The notes under the pieces are model-generated. The model worked only from the letters and a program-made list of their open reading frames with translations, searched no databases and was not told where the DNA came from. Made by a program: the position numbers and the translations under genes. Shown here one piece after another: positions 16,854 through 25,408 of a stretch of 64,000 bases of DNA. Within the stretch, counting starts at the first letter, position 1. Every line of letters starts with the position of its first letter. Origin of the DNA: CAHJXG01 sp964235485 (GTDB lineage: Bacteria; Pseudomonadota; Alphaproteobacteria; Acetobacterales; Acetobacteraceae); NCBI GenBank assembly GCA_964235485.1, contig CAXSAZ010000018.1, positions 12,662 to 76,661 of the forward strand. The letters are read 5' to 3'.

Positions 16854-17545
16854 TGCCCTTGTCGCCCGCCCGCGGCGGCGCGGCCCAAGGGCACCGGCTC
16901 GCCCCCGGCCTCGTCCACCGTGCACACGGTCCCATCCTCGATCTCATACACCCAGCCGTGCAGGGACAGGCTGCCCTCGGCCACCCGGGCGGCGACGGCC
17001 GGGTGGGTGCGCAGGTGCTGCATCTGCGTGCGCACGTTCTGCTCCACCAGCGCCTGCACCTTGGCAGCACCCTCCAGCCCGGGCCGCGTCACCTCCAACA
17101 CGCTGCGCGCGGCCTCGGCGTTGCGCAGCCAGGACGCGACGGTGGGCATCCGCTGCAGCCCGGCGTCGTCCGGGCTGAGCAGGCCCTTCATTGCGCCGCA
17201 ATCGGAATGGCCGCACACCACCACGTGGGACACGCCCAGCGCCGTGCAGGCGAACTCCACGATGGCGGACACGCCGCCCATCATCATATCCCCGTAGGCC
17301 GGCACGATGTTGCCGATGTTGCGGCACACGAACAACTCGCCCGGGTCGGTTTGGGTGATCATCTCCGGCACCACGCGGCTGTCGGCGCAGGTGATGAACA
17401 GCGTGTGCGGGTGCTGGCCGGAGGCGAGGCGTTGGAACTCCGCTTGACGCCCGGGATACACCTGCTCGCGGAATTGCAGCACACCCTCGACCAGGCGCTC
17501 GAAGCTGTCGAAGTCGTCCTGTTGGGCAGGCTTACCATCGCTCAT
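16850..17545 (-). CDS. Beta-class carbonic anhydrase
   Basis: A 231-residue zinc enzyme interconverting CO2 and bicarbonate. Zinc ligands are visible as Cys53 and Asp55 in CADSRVV and His113 and Cys116 in CGHSDCG. No signal peptide is present, so it is cytosolic. A clear AAGGAG ribosome site lies upstream of the ATG at 17545. The last codons overlap the bestrophin channel start, forming a two-gene operon in which enzyme and channel may handle bicarbonate jointly. Length and motifs are standard for the family. Confidence 0.95.
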   Translation of the reverse strand: MSDGKPAQQDDFDSFERLVEGVLQFREQVYPGRQAEFQRLASGQHPHTLFITCADSRVVPEMITQTDPGELFVCRNIGNIVPAYGDMMMGGVSAIVEFACTALGVSHVVVCGHSDCGAMKGLLSPDDAGLQRMPTVASWLRNAEAARSVLEVTRPGLEGAAKVQALVEQNVRTQMQHLRTHPAVAARVAEGSLSLHGWVYEIEDGTVCTVDEAGGEPVPLGRAAAGGRQGQ

Positions 17546-17796
17546 CCTTGCGGCTCCTTGGGTGGTGGGCATCGCCGCGGCGGCGGCACCCGCCCCCGAA
17601 CGCGGCACGGGCGGCTCCGTTCGCCCCCGCCTCGGCAAAGCACCAGCAACGGCGCAGCCCGTCGAACGTCCAGCCCCAAACGCAGCCGCTTCCGGGAAAG
17701 CCGGCGATGCGCAGCCCCACGGACGCGCCCGCGCCGTCATGGACCATCAGCTTCGTCAGCCGGGCACGGGAAAGGCCGCGAGTCCTATGAATATGG

Positions 17797-18294
17797 TCAT
17801 GGCGCGGCCCCGTCCCGGATGCGCTCCTCGCCGGCGGCGAGGGGTGGTCGTTCCGCCTTCTCGATCTCGGCTTCGATCCCGCCCGCGATCTCCGCCATGG
17901 TGGAGAACAGGGCCTGCACCTTTTTGGGGGACAGCTTCGCGCAAACGTGCTGGTTGATGTCCTGGGCCGCGGCCGTGAGCGGCGCCTGGAGGCTGCGCGC
18001 CCGCTCGGTCAGGAAAACCAGCACCCGCCGCCGGCTTGCAGGGTCGGGCGCCGTGGTCACCATTCCGTCCCGTTCCATGCGCTTCAGCGTGTTGGCGATC
18101 GTCGGCTGCTCGAAGTCGAGCCGCCGGGCGATCTCGGTCTGCGTCAGCCCTTCCTCTTCCCACAGGATCAGCAGGACGGGGAATTGGCCCAGCGGGACGC
18201 CGAACTCGGCGAGCCGCCGCTCCAACGCCCGGGCGAGCAGGCGCGCCAGCCGGTTGACGACGTATCCCAGGCTTGCGTGACGACGGAAGGCCAC
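17797..18294 (-). CDS. MarR family transcriptional regulator
   Basis: A 165-residue winged helix-turn-helix repressor. The DNA-binding core is the LTQTEIARRLDFEQPTIANTLKRMERDGMV stretch, in two parts, followed by a wing with DPASRRRVLVFLT. Flanking helices form the dimer interface. It is the second gene of an operon with a DUF2269 membrane protein 7 bases upstream. The paired inverted repeats ahead of that operon are the likely autoregulatory target. The effector is unknown; neighbouring monooxygenase genes suggest an aromatic or antibiotic-like compound. Confidence 0.88.
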   Translation of the reverse strand: MAFRRHASLGYVVNRLARLLARALERRLAEFGVPLGQFPVLLILWEEEGLTQTEIARRLDFEQPTIANTLKRMERDGMVTTAPDPASRRRVLVFLTERARSLQAPLTAAAQDINQHVCAKLSPKKVQALFSTMAEIAGGIEAEIEKAERPPLAAGEERIRDGAAP

Positions 18295-18301
18295 CCGTAT
18301 C

Positions 18302-18805
18302 CTACTCAGCCGCCTCGGCGCGGCGCCGCGGGACGAGAAGCCGCGGCTTCCACACCCCGAGCGACAGGATCAGGAGCGTCAGCACGAGGTTGACCGCGCC
18401 CGCCGCGCCCTCGATCCGCTTCATGGTCAGAACCTGGGCGATCATCGCAGGGTCCGGCCCTTCCATCAAGGCGGCGGCGTCGTGCAGCATCGTTCGGCCC
18501 ACGGGCACGAGGACGCAGACCGCCAGGACAAGGACCAGCAGGCCCAGGCCCGCATGGACGCCGAGCCAGGGCTGGCGCAACGGGGACAGGCGACCCGCCG
18601 CCGCCATGCCGAAGCCGCTGGCGATGGTGAGCAGGAGGCCCGGCATCGTCAGGACCTGGGTGGCGAGCGAAACGTCCTGGCGCGCGAACAGAAAGGACGC
18701 CGCCCCCGGCTGTCCCGCCTCGAACCCGGCGACGACGTGGCCCAGGATGCTGCCCAGGAACATCGCCAGGCCAAGGAGATGAAAGGCTTTCAGGACACGA
18801 TACAT
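18302..18805 (-). CDS. DUF2269 family membrane protein
   Basis: A 167-residue protein with four hydrophobic segments: residues 7-25, 50-70, 80-102 and 135-155. It starts MYRVLKAFHLLGLAMFLGS; the early His and Gly pattern is shared with DUF2269 and related proteins of unknown function. It is the first gene of the operon that ends with the MarR regulator, and its start lies 16 bases from the operator repeats. The role is unknown; a membrane sensor or heme-linked partner is possible because of the conserved His, but that is speculation. Confidence 0.75.
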   Translation of the reverse strand: MYRVLKAFHLLGLAMFLGSILGHVVAGFEAGQPGAASFLFARQDVSLATQVLTMPGLLLTIASGFGMAAAGRLSPLRQPWLGVHAGLGLLVLVLAVCVLVPVGRTMLHDAAALMEGPDPAMIAQVLTMKRIEGAAGAVNLVLTLLILSLGVWKPRLLVPRRRAEAAE

Positions 18806-18821
18806 GGTCAGGTCCTCCTGT

Positions 18822-18860
18822 CATAGCTTGCTATTAAATCGGAGTTTATAGCAAGCTATG
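18822..18860. promoter_or_regulatory. Probable MarR operator pair
   Basis: A perfect 13-base inverted repeat, CATAGCTTGCTAT at 18822-18834 and ATAGCAAGCTATG at 18848-18860, separated by 13 bases. Each arm is itself nearly palindromic (ATAGC, two bases, GCTAT), which is the shape of a single MarR dimer site, so two dimers could bind. It lies just upstream of the DUF2269-MarR operon, the usual place for autoregulation. The binding protein is inferred from position only. Confidence 0.7.
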
Positions 18861-18986
18861 GTTTCGCGGCGCAAGGGCCGGTTCGGGCCAGGCATCGACC
18901 GGCAAGCCGGTCGTGGGCATCGCGGGCACAACCCGGAAGCGGCGCGGCACGAGGCCTGACCACCCAGCCATGTCCCGCCACAGACG

Positions 18987-19004
18987 CAGTTTGACAGCAA
19001 ACTG
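18987..19004. promoter_or_regulatory. Probable operator of the second MarR regulator
   Basis: A perfect inverted repeat CAGTTTG-ACAG-CAAACTG lies 21 bases before the ATG of the plus-strand MarR gene. A TTGACA sequence (18991-18996) sits inside it, so repressor binding would block a -35 box; a good -10 box is not obvious. Its sequence differs from the operator at 18822-18860, implying that the two MarR proteins recognise different sites. Confidence 0.6.
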
Positions 19005-19025
19005 TCGATATGCCAGCTTGCTTAC

Positions 19026-19577
19026 ATGAACCGACCCCCCGATCATCCCGCCGCCCGGCTGGCCGTGACCGATCTCATCCTGGAGGTCTTCCGCTTGAAC
19101 GGGGACCTGCTGGCCGCAGGCGACGCGCTTGTCGGCGACCTTGGGCTGACCAGCGCGCGGTGGCAGGTGCTGGGCGCCATCGCCCTGTCCCCCGTGCCCC
19201 AGCCGGTGGCGCACCTCGCCCGGACCATGGGCCTCACGCGCCAGTCGGTGCAGCGCCTGGTGGACGAGATGAAGAAGGACGGGCTGGTCCGGCACGCTCC
19301 GAACCAGCACCACCGCCGGGCCATGCTCGTGCTGCTGACGGAGGCGGGCGAGAGCGCCTACCGGGCCGCGATGCAGCGCCAGGAGCGCTGGGCGGACGAC
19401 CTCACCGCCGGTCTGACGGCTCAGGACGTTGAGGCCGCGGGCGGCACCCTGCGCGAGTTGCGGCGGCGTCTCGGCCGCCCGGCGGGCGCGACGAAACCAA
19501 ACCATCCACAGCAGAAAGCAGCCGGCCATGATGCTCATCGAAATGGACCCGGTGGTCACGATCACCAAACAGCTTGA
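19026..19577 (+). CDS. MarR family transcriptional regulator
   Basis: A 183-residue MarR-type protein. The helix-turn-helix lies around residues 60-85 (VAHLARTMGLTRQSVQRLVDE) and the wing contains HHRRAMLVLLT. The C-terminal 35 residues are unusually basic and His rich. The gene is divergent from the other MarR operon and is followed by two monooxygenase genes on its own strand; its 3' end overlaps the first of these by about 50 bases. It most likely represses this operon through the palindrome at 18987-19004. Confidence 0.87.
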   Translation: MNRPPDHPAARLAVTDLILEVFRLNGDLLAAGDALVGDLGLTSARWQVLGAIALSPVPQPVAHLARTMGLTRQSVQRLVDEMKKDGLVRHAPNQHHRRAMLVLLTEAGESAYRAAMQRQERWADDLTAGLTAQDVEAAGGTLRELRRRLGRPAGATKPNHPQQKAAGHDAHRNGPGGHDHQTA

Positions 19578-19893
19578 GGACGACGGCGGCCCGGTCATCC
19601 TCGTCAACACGCTCACCGTTCCTGCGGAGGACGCGGAGCGGATGCTCGCCGCCTGGACCCGGGATGCCGAGGTGATGAAGCGGCAGCCCGGCTTCATCTC
19701 CACCCAGATGCACCGGGGCATCGCCGGCAGCGGCGTGTTCCTGAACTGCGCGGCGTGGGAATCTGCGGCGCACTTCAAGGCGGCGTTCACCAACCCCGCG
19801 TTCCGGGAAGCGCTGGGCGCGTATCCGCCGAGCGCGAGGGTCAGCCCGCATCTGTTCCGCAAGCTCGCCGTTCCCGGCCTTTGCGCGGCCTGA
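19528..19893 (+). CDS. Antibiotic biosynthesis monooxygenase (ABM) domain protein
   Basis: A 121-residue single-domain protein with the dimeric ferredoxin-like ABM fold: MLAAWTRDAEVMKRQPGFIS followed by a WESAAHFKAAFTNPAFRE segment. Related proteins are cofactor-free quinone-forming monooxygenases or heme-degrading enzymes, but many small ones have no known activity. It begins inside the 3' end of the MarR gene and is followed after 24 bases by an FAD monooxygenase, so the two probably act in the same oxidation of an aromatic compound. ATG at 19531 is an alternative start. Confidence 0.83.
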   Translation: MMLIEMDPVVTITKQLEDDGGPVILVNTLTVPAEDAERMLAAWTRDAEVMKRQPGFISTQMHRGIAGSGVFLNCAAWESAAHFKAAFTNPAFREALGAYPPSARVSPHLFRKLAVPGLCAA

Positions 19894-19917
19894 GCCTTGA
19901 TCCGGAGTTCCACGACC

Positions 19918-21633
19918 ATGCCCGCACCCCCCACCCAGGCGCCATGCGACACCGACGTGCTCATCGTCGGGGCCGGGCCTGTCGGACTGACCCTGGCGTG
20001 CGCCTTGCGGCACCACGGCGTGCGCTGCCGCATCCTGGAAGAGCAAACCGAGCCGAAGCCTTATTCCAGGGCCAACAACTTCTGGGCCCGGACGCAGGAG
20101 CTGCTGGCAAGCATCGGCGTCCTCGACGCCCTGGCGGAGAAGGCGTATCGCATCGACGAGATCAACACGGTGCTCAACGGGCGGCCGGTCAACCCCGTCG
20201 AGATCGACCAAGTTGCCAGCCCCTACCCAAAGGTCCTTTACAGCGGCCAGGACGTCATCGAAACGACCCTGTCGGACATCGCCGCGCAGCGGGGCGCCCC
20301 CGTTGAGCGCGGCTGCAAGGTGGTCGGCATCGAGCAGGACGGGGAGGGCGTGGACGTCGAGTTCAAGCGCCCGGCGGGGGAGGACGGGGCCGGCGCCGCA
20401 TCGTCCGAACGGCTGCGGTGCCGGTTCCTCGTCGGCGCGGACGGGAACGAGGGGACCGTGCGCAAGGCCGTCGGCCTCGATTTCCAAACGGAGCGCCTTC
20501 CGGACCGCATCAACCGCCAGGTGGACGCCAAGCTCCGCTGGCGCCGTCCCACGGAGCCGAACCAGCTTTGGTTCTTCTATTACCACAACGGTTTCTGCGG
20601 CGTGCTGCCGGTTTGGGGAGGCTACCATCGCCTGTTCTTCCTCCAGGACGACGCTGGCGTGCCGGACCGCGATCCGACGCTGGAGGAGATCCAGGCCCTC
20701 GCCCGCGAGGTGACGGAGGACGACACGCTCACGCTTTCCGATCCGGTCTGGTTCAGCCATAGCCGGTTCCAGCACGGCACGGCCCCGGGCTATGCGCGCG
20801 GGCGCGTTTTCCTTGCCGGCGACGCCGGGCACACCACGCTGCCGATTGGCGGCCAAGGGATGAACGCCGGCTTCCACGATGCGGTGACGCTGGCGTGGCG
20901 GCTGGCCATGACGCTCGGCGGCCACGCCCGGCCGGTCGTGCTCGACTCCTACGGCGCCGAGCGGGGGGGCGAGCACGCCCGCCTCGACGAGCAGCAGGCC
21001 ACCGGGTTCCGGCGTGTCGCGTATCGCGGTCCCGTCGCCGACTTTGCGCTCGATGTCGGGGCGAAGCTCGTGCCGGACATCGGCTCCCGCATCCAGGGCA
21101 CCGACGACCTTCAGCAGCTTTCGGTGAGCTACCCGAAAAGCCCGCTGAACGATGACCACATCGGCCTGCGCCAGTTGCTGCGCGCCCATGTGCCCCATGC
21201 AGGGGACCGTGCCCCGGACGCCGAGGTGACCGACGAGGCCGGCCGCGCGACGAACCTGTTCTCCCATATCTACAACGCCGATGGCCGGAGCTGGGGGTGG
21301 CCGCTGCTCGCCTTCGACGGCCGGAAGGACGGCGCGGGACAGCAGCTCGTGAAGGCGCTGGCCGAGGTCGCGGGCTGGGAGTGCGTGCGGCCACGGCTGG
21401 TCCTGGCCGGGCCGCTCGTTGCGAAGGCTGAGGCAGGAAGCGCGGCCGTTCTTTCGGACATGGACGCGCGTGCGCACGCGGCGTATGCGCTTGATGGCCT
21501 GCCGTCCCTCGTCCTGATCCGTCCGGACGGTCACATCGCCTTCCGTGGCCCGGCGAGCCGGCCCGAACTGCTCAAGGATTACTGCGAAAGGATGTTCGGC
21601 GCGCCGGCGGCCACGCACGGATCGGAAGCGTGA
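19918..21633 (+). CDS. FAD-dependent aromatic monooxygenase (PheA/TfdB type)
   Basis: A 571-residue class A flavin monooxygenase. The dinucleotide fold is VLIVGAGPVGL (Gly18, Gly20, Gly23), and the second FAD motif is VFLAGDAGHTTLPIGGQGMN. A C-terminal thioredoxin-like domain (about residues 400-560), ending in SLVLIRPDGHIAFRG, places it with phenol and resorcinol hydroxylases and polyketide hydroxylases. It uses NAD(P)H and O2 to hydroxylate a ring. The ATG at 19918 has a GGAG ribosome site. It follows the MarR and ABM genes in one apparent operon. The true substrate is unknown. Confidence 0.9.
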   Translation: MPAPPTQAPCDTDVLIVGAGPVGLTLACALRHHGVRCRILEEQTEPKPYSRANNFWARTQELLASIGVLDALAEKAYRIDEINTVLNGRPVNPVEIDQVASPYPKVLYSGQDVIETTLSDIAAQRGAPVERGCKVVGIEQDGEGVDVEFKRPAGEDGAGAASSERLRCRFLVGADGNEGTVRKAVGLDFQTERLPDRINRQVDAKLRWRRPTEPNQLWFFYYHNGFCGVLPVWGGYHRLFFLQDDAGVPDRDPTLEEIQALAREVTEDDTLTLSDPVWFSHSRFQHGTAPGYARGRVFLAGDAGHTTLPIGGQGMNAGFHDAVTLAWRLAMTLGGHARPVVLDSYGAERGGEHARLDEQQATGFRRVAYRGPVADFALDVGAKLVPDIGSRIQGTDDLQQLSVSYPKSPLNDDHIGLRQLLRAHVPHAGDRAPDAEVTDEAGRATNLFSHIYNADGRSWGWPLLAFDGRKDGAGQQLVKALAEVAGWECVRPRLVLAGPLVAKAEAGSAAVLSDMDARAHAAYALDGLPSLVLIRPDGHIAFRGPASRPELLKDYCERMFGAPAATHGSEA

Positions 21634-21835
21634 GCGCAGTCGCCCCAGCCCCGGCCGTGATCCAGGCGATGCGGACGGAGATCAGGCGTCTCAGGTCCAG
21701 CATACGGTTCAGGCATGGGGCGGCGGGAGCGAGGCGGTTTGGCGCGGCTGCATCGCGGTCAACGACCGGGATTTTGGCCCATCCGACGATGGCGAAGGGC
21801 TTGAACGCGCTTTTTGCCCGAATCCCGGCCCGGTG

Positions 21836-22369
21836 ATGCCGACCACTCAGCTACGCACTCCCCGCCTGGTCATGCGCCGCTTCGTGCCCAGTGATGCCGC
21901 CCGGGTCCACGAGATCCAGTCGGATTGGGACGTGGCGCGTATGCTGCGGATGGCCTCCTATCCGCCCGGCCGCGCCGGCCTCGAAGCCTGGCTGGAGGAG
22001 CATGAAGCCGAGTGGCTGGCGGGCACGGCCTACCGGTTCGGGCTTGTCCTCGACGGGCGCATCATCGGATGTGCCGACGTGGACGAAATTCGGGATGGAG
22101 CGGGGGAGTTGGGCTACTGGCTCGACCGGGCCTGGTGGGGCCAGGGTCTCGCTGGCGAAGCCGCCGCCGCGGTGCGGGAATTCGCCCTGGGCGCGCTGGG
22201 CCTGCGCCGTCTCTTGTCGGGCCATGCCGTGGACAACCCCGCATCGGGCCGCATCCTGATCCGGTTGGGCTTCGAGGTTGCTGGCGAGGAGCCGCAATGG
22301 TACCGGTCCCGGCAGGCCGAGGTCGCACATCGGCGTTACGTCCTCGATGCCCCCAGCCTGACAACTTGA
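21836..22369 (+). CDS. GNAT family N-acetyltransferase (RimJ/RimL type)
   Basis: A 177-residue acetyltransferase. LRTPRLVMRRFVPSDA opens the domain, and the acetyl-CoA loop is WWGQGLAGEAAAAVREFA, followed by RLLSGHAVDNPASGRILIRLGF. This subgroup acetylates protein N-termini or small amines. A 200-base non-coding stretch precedes it, so it is not obviously in the monooxygenase operon. The ATG at 21836 gives a normal domain; the longer open frame upstream has no support. Confidence 0.85.
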   Translation: MPTTQLRTPRLVMRRFVPSDAARVHEIQSDWDVARMLRMASYPPGRAGLEAWLEEHEAEWLAGTAYRFGLVLDGRIIGCADVDEIRDGAGELGYWLDRAWWGQGLAGEAAAAVREFALGALGLRRLLSGHAVDNPASGRILIRLGFEVAGEEPQWYRSRQAEVAHRRYVLDAPSLTT

Positions 22370-22390
22370 AGCCAGGTTTGCTTTTCGGCG

Positions 22391-23248
22391 ATGACCCGGC
22401 GCCCGCAAACCGCAACACCCAGACCAGAGGGGATGCCCGACCTGACGCCAGGCCGGATGCACAGGGTCGCGCAGCACCGCTGCGCGCTGCCGGGCGTGGA
22501 GGCGATGACGCTGCTGACCGGCCATGCCTTTCCGCGCCATGCGCATGACGGCTTTGGGATCGGGGTGATGGATGCCGGCGCGCAGCGGTCATGGAGCGGC
22601 ATCGGCTGGGTGGAGGCCAAGGCCGGCGACGTGATCACGGTGAATCCGGGCGAGATGCACGACGGCGCCCCGATTGGCGGCGCGCGCGGCTGGCGGATGC
22701 TCTACCTCGACCCTGCCCTTGTCGCGCGCGAGCTGGCGGAGGAAGGCGAGGACCGGCCGGAGATCGCGCGCCCCGCCCTGCGCGACCCGGTGCTTGCTGG
22801 CCTGTTCGCCCGCCTGTTCGTGCGGGCGACCGCCGCCGCGCCGGAGCCGCTTGCCCTGGAGGAGGACCTGCTGCGGACACTGGCTCACCTGCTGCTGCGG
22901 CACGGGACGCGCCCGCGCCCGGTGCCCCGGGCATCCCCTGCCGTGGCGGTGGCCCGGCGGCACTTGGACGAGGCGCCGGAGGTGCCGGCCACCTTGGCTG
23001 AACTGGCGGCGCTGTCCGGGGTGAGCCGCTTCCAGCTCCTGCGCGGCTTTACGCGCGAAACGGGCGTGACACCGCACGCCTACCTGCTCCAGCGCCGGGT
23101 GCGGCTTGCCCGGCAGATCCTCGCCGCGGGCCGCGCTCCGGCCGAGGCGGCACTGGAAGCGGGCTTTGCGGACCAAAGCCACATGACGCGCGCCTTCCGC
23201 CGCCAGTTCGGCATCACCCCTGGCCGCTACCGGGCCGCCCTCGCCTGA
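22391..23248 (+). CDS. AraC family transcriptional regulator with cupin sensor
   Basis: A 285-residue regulator. The N-terminal cupin segment has GHAFPRHAHDGFGIGVMDAG and VNPGEMHDG, the arrangement of arabinose-type sensing domains. The C-terminal DNA-binding part has LAELAALSGVSRFQLLRGF and AALEAGFADQSHMTRAF, then GITPGRYR. This type often sits beside LysE-type exporters, but here it lies 21 bases after an acetyltransferase and before a methyltransferase. An ATG at 22433 is an alternative start. Confidence 0.85.
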   Translation: MTRRPQTATPRPEGMPDLTPGRMHRVAQHRCALPGVEAMTLLTGHAFPRHAHDGFGIGVMDAGAQRSWSGIGWVEAKAGDVITVNPGEMHDGAPIGGARGWRMLYLDPALVARELAEEGEDRPEIARPALRDPVLAGLFARLFVRATAAAPEPLALEEDLLRTLAHLLLRHGTRPRPVPRASPAVAVARRHLDEAPEVPATLAELAALSGVSRFQLLRGFTRETGVTPHAYLLQRRVRLARQILAAGRAPAEAALEAGFADQSHMTRAFRRQFGITPGRYRAALA

Positions 23249-23321
23249 GGCGGGGCTGCAATCCCGTTCAAGACACCCGCGCCTGCTTGTGGAAGCAACG
23301 GCCTGCAGGGAGAACAGGCGC

Positions 23322-24125
23322 ATGGGCGGCTACGTTCACGGCTACGACGGGCGGGAAGTGGCGCGGCTCGCGGACCAGGCGCGCACCTTGGAGGAGCTGC
23401 TGCACGCGGACATGGCCTTCCCGGACGGCAGCGCGGTGCTGGAAGCGGGCTGCGGCACGGGGGCGCAGACGGTGGCACTCGCGCGGCGCAGCCCGGGCGC
23501 GCGCATCACCGCCGTGGACGTGTCGGCGGCATCGCTGGCGGAGGCGCAGGCACGGGTCTCGGCGGCGGGCCTGGGCAACGTCGAGTTCCGGCAGGCCGAC
23601 CTTCGCGCGCTTCCCTTCGCCCCGGCGTCCTTCGATCACGTCCTTCTTTGCTTCGTGCTGGAACACCTGCCCGACCCTGCCGCGGCGCTCGTGGCCCTGC
23701 GTTCCCATCTCCGGCCAGGCGGCACGATCACCGTCATCGAGGGCGACCACGGCTCCACATGCTTCCATCCCGAAAGCGAGGCCGCGCGCGCCGCCATCGC
23801 GTGCCAGGTGGAGCTGCAGCGCCGGGCAGGCGGGGACGCGACCATCGGGCGCCGGCTCTACCCGCTGCTGGCCGGAACCGGCTTCGAGGCGGTGCGGGTT
23901 TCGCCGCGCATGGTCTATGTGGACGCGAGCAGGCCTGATCTGGCGGACGGTTTCATCCGGCACACCTTCACGGCGATGGTCGAGGGCATCCGGGAGAGCG
24001 CGCTCGCCGCGGGCCTCGCCACGCCGGACGCCTTCGATGCCGGCACCCGCGCGCTGCACCGGACGGCCGAGCCTGACGGGGTGTTCTGCTACACGTTCTT
24101 CAAGGCGGTGGCACGGCCGGTGTGA
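23322..24125 (+). CDS. Class I SAM-dependent methyltransferase
   Basis: A 267-residue methyltransferase. The SAM-binding motif I is VLEAGCGTGAQTVAL, with the acidic end of beta-2 in ITAVDVS and motif IV in FDHVLLCFVLEHLPDP. It resembles ubiquinone/menaquinone-type and small-molecule methyltransferases; the substrate is unknown. The start at 23322 follows GGGAGA. It lies 73 bases downstream of the AraC gene on the same strand. Confidence 0.85.
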   Translation: MGGYVHGYDGREVARLADQARTLEELLHADMAFPDGSAVLEAGCGTGAQTVALARRSPGARITAVDVSAASLAEAQARVSAAGLGNVEFRQADLRALPFAPASFDHVLLCFVLEHLPDPAAALVALRSHLRPGGTITVIEGDHGSTCFHPESEAARAAIACQVELQRRAGGDATIGRRLYPLLAGTGFEAVRVSPRMVYVDASRPDLADGFIRHTFTAMVEGIRESALAAGLATPDAFDAGTRALHRTAEPDGVFCYTFFKAVARPV

Positions 24126-24345
24126 CCGCCTTCCAAGCCGGCTGCTCGGCGCCTGACAGCGTGACTGACCCGTGCCGGGCGGGGAGCCTGCCGAGGACGC
24201 CGGGCATCGTCCGCGGCGGTGCGGGTCGCCCGTGCCACCGCTCCAGCCTGGTCCTGCTTGGCGTCGAACCGGCGCGGTGGTCAGCTACGGGACGGTCCGG
24301 GCCTGAAGCCTGCGTTTCGGCCCCGAACCGCAGGAGGGTGCGGCG

Positions 24346-25341
24346 TCATGGCGTCGCCAATCCCTCGATCCCCGCCACGATCCGGTCCACCGCCCGCCGC
24401 GCTTCCGGCACCAGCCCGGCGAAGTCCGCATACCCGTGCACCAGCGCGTTCTCCTCGATCACCGCCGCCTGCACGCCCGCCCGTTGCAGCGCCGCCGCAT
24501 ACGCCGTGCCCTGGTCGCGCAGCGGATCGAACCCCGCCACCGTGATCAAGGCCGGCGCCGCCCGCGACAGGTCCGCCCGGATCGGCGACAGCCGCGGGTC
24601 CGAAGGCTCCGCGCCTGGCGGGATCAGCGCCGCGGCGCAGGCCCGCATCGCTTCCGCCGTCAGCAGAAAGCCCTCCGCGAACAGATGCAGGCTCGGGTAA
24701 TGCCCTTCCGAATGCGCCGCGTCCGCTTCCACCATATCGACCACGGGATAGATCAGCACCTGGCCGTCCACGCCCTCCGCGTTTCGCGCCAAGCCCGCCG
24801 CGAGATTCGCCCCGGCGCTGTCGCCGCCCACCAGCAGCGGCCCGGCCCAGCCCCGGCCGCGCACCCAGTCCAAAGCCGCCCGCGCGTCGTCATGCGCCGC
24901 CGGGAACGGGTGCTCAGGCGCCAGGCGATAACCGGGCGACACGACCCGCAGCCCGGTGCGCGCCGCGATCCGCCGGCACAGGCCGTCGCGCAGCGCCGGC
25001 GCCCCCATGATGAAGCCGCCCCCGTGGAAGAACAGCAGCGTGCCGCCCGCCGCGCGTCCCTTCGGCTTGTACTCGCGCCCCGGCGGGAGGCCGGGCACCG
25101 CGAGCGGCCCCGCAATGGCCCCGGGATCGCCGCGCAGGCCCGCAAGCGACAACAGCGCCGCGTACTCCGTCCGCGTGTGCTCCATCGGCTGTGGCCGCGG
25201 CACCCGGCGGCGCACGAAGCGCACCACGGCCGACATCGCCGGGTCCATCCGCTTGCCGTCCGCGCGCAGGCTGCCGCCCATCGCCGCCCCAAAGGCGAGG
25301 CCCGCCCGCATCCCCGCCCGCCGCCAGAACCAGTGATCCAT
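24346..25341 (-). CDS. Alpha/beta hydrolase, hormone-sensitive lipase family esterase
   Basis: A 331-residue esterase of the HSL (family IV) group. The oxyanion motif is FFHGGGFIMG and the nucleophile is in GGDSAGANLA; Asp in AGFDPLRDQG and His in LVHGYADF complete the triad. It hydrolyses short-chain acyl esters in the cytosol. It is convergent with the methyltransferase and followed, on the same strand, by no close partner. The length is typical and the triad is intact. Confidence 0.9.
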   Translation of the reverse strand: MDHWFWRRAGMRAGLAFGAAMGGSLRADGKRMDPAMSAVVRFVRRRVPRPQPMEHTRTEYAALLSLAGLRGDPGAIAGPLAVPGLPPGREYKPKGRAAGGTLLFFHGGGFIMGAPALRDGLCRRIAARTGLRVVSPGYRLAPEHPFPAAHDDARAALDWVRGRGWAGPLLVGGDSAGANLAAGLARNAEGVDGQVLIYPVVDMVEADAAHSEGHYPSLHLFAEGFLLTAEAMRACAAALIPPGAEPSDPRLSPIRADLSRAAPALITVAGFDPLRDQGTAYAAALQRAGVQAAVIEENALVHGYADFAGLVPEARRAVDRIVAGIEGLATP

Positions 25342-25408
25342 GCAGCCCCAACTTGCCCCGGCGCCCCCGGTTGCAAGCCCTGCGGCGGCGCAGCCGCGCC
25401 CCCAGGCC

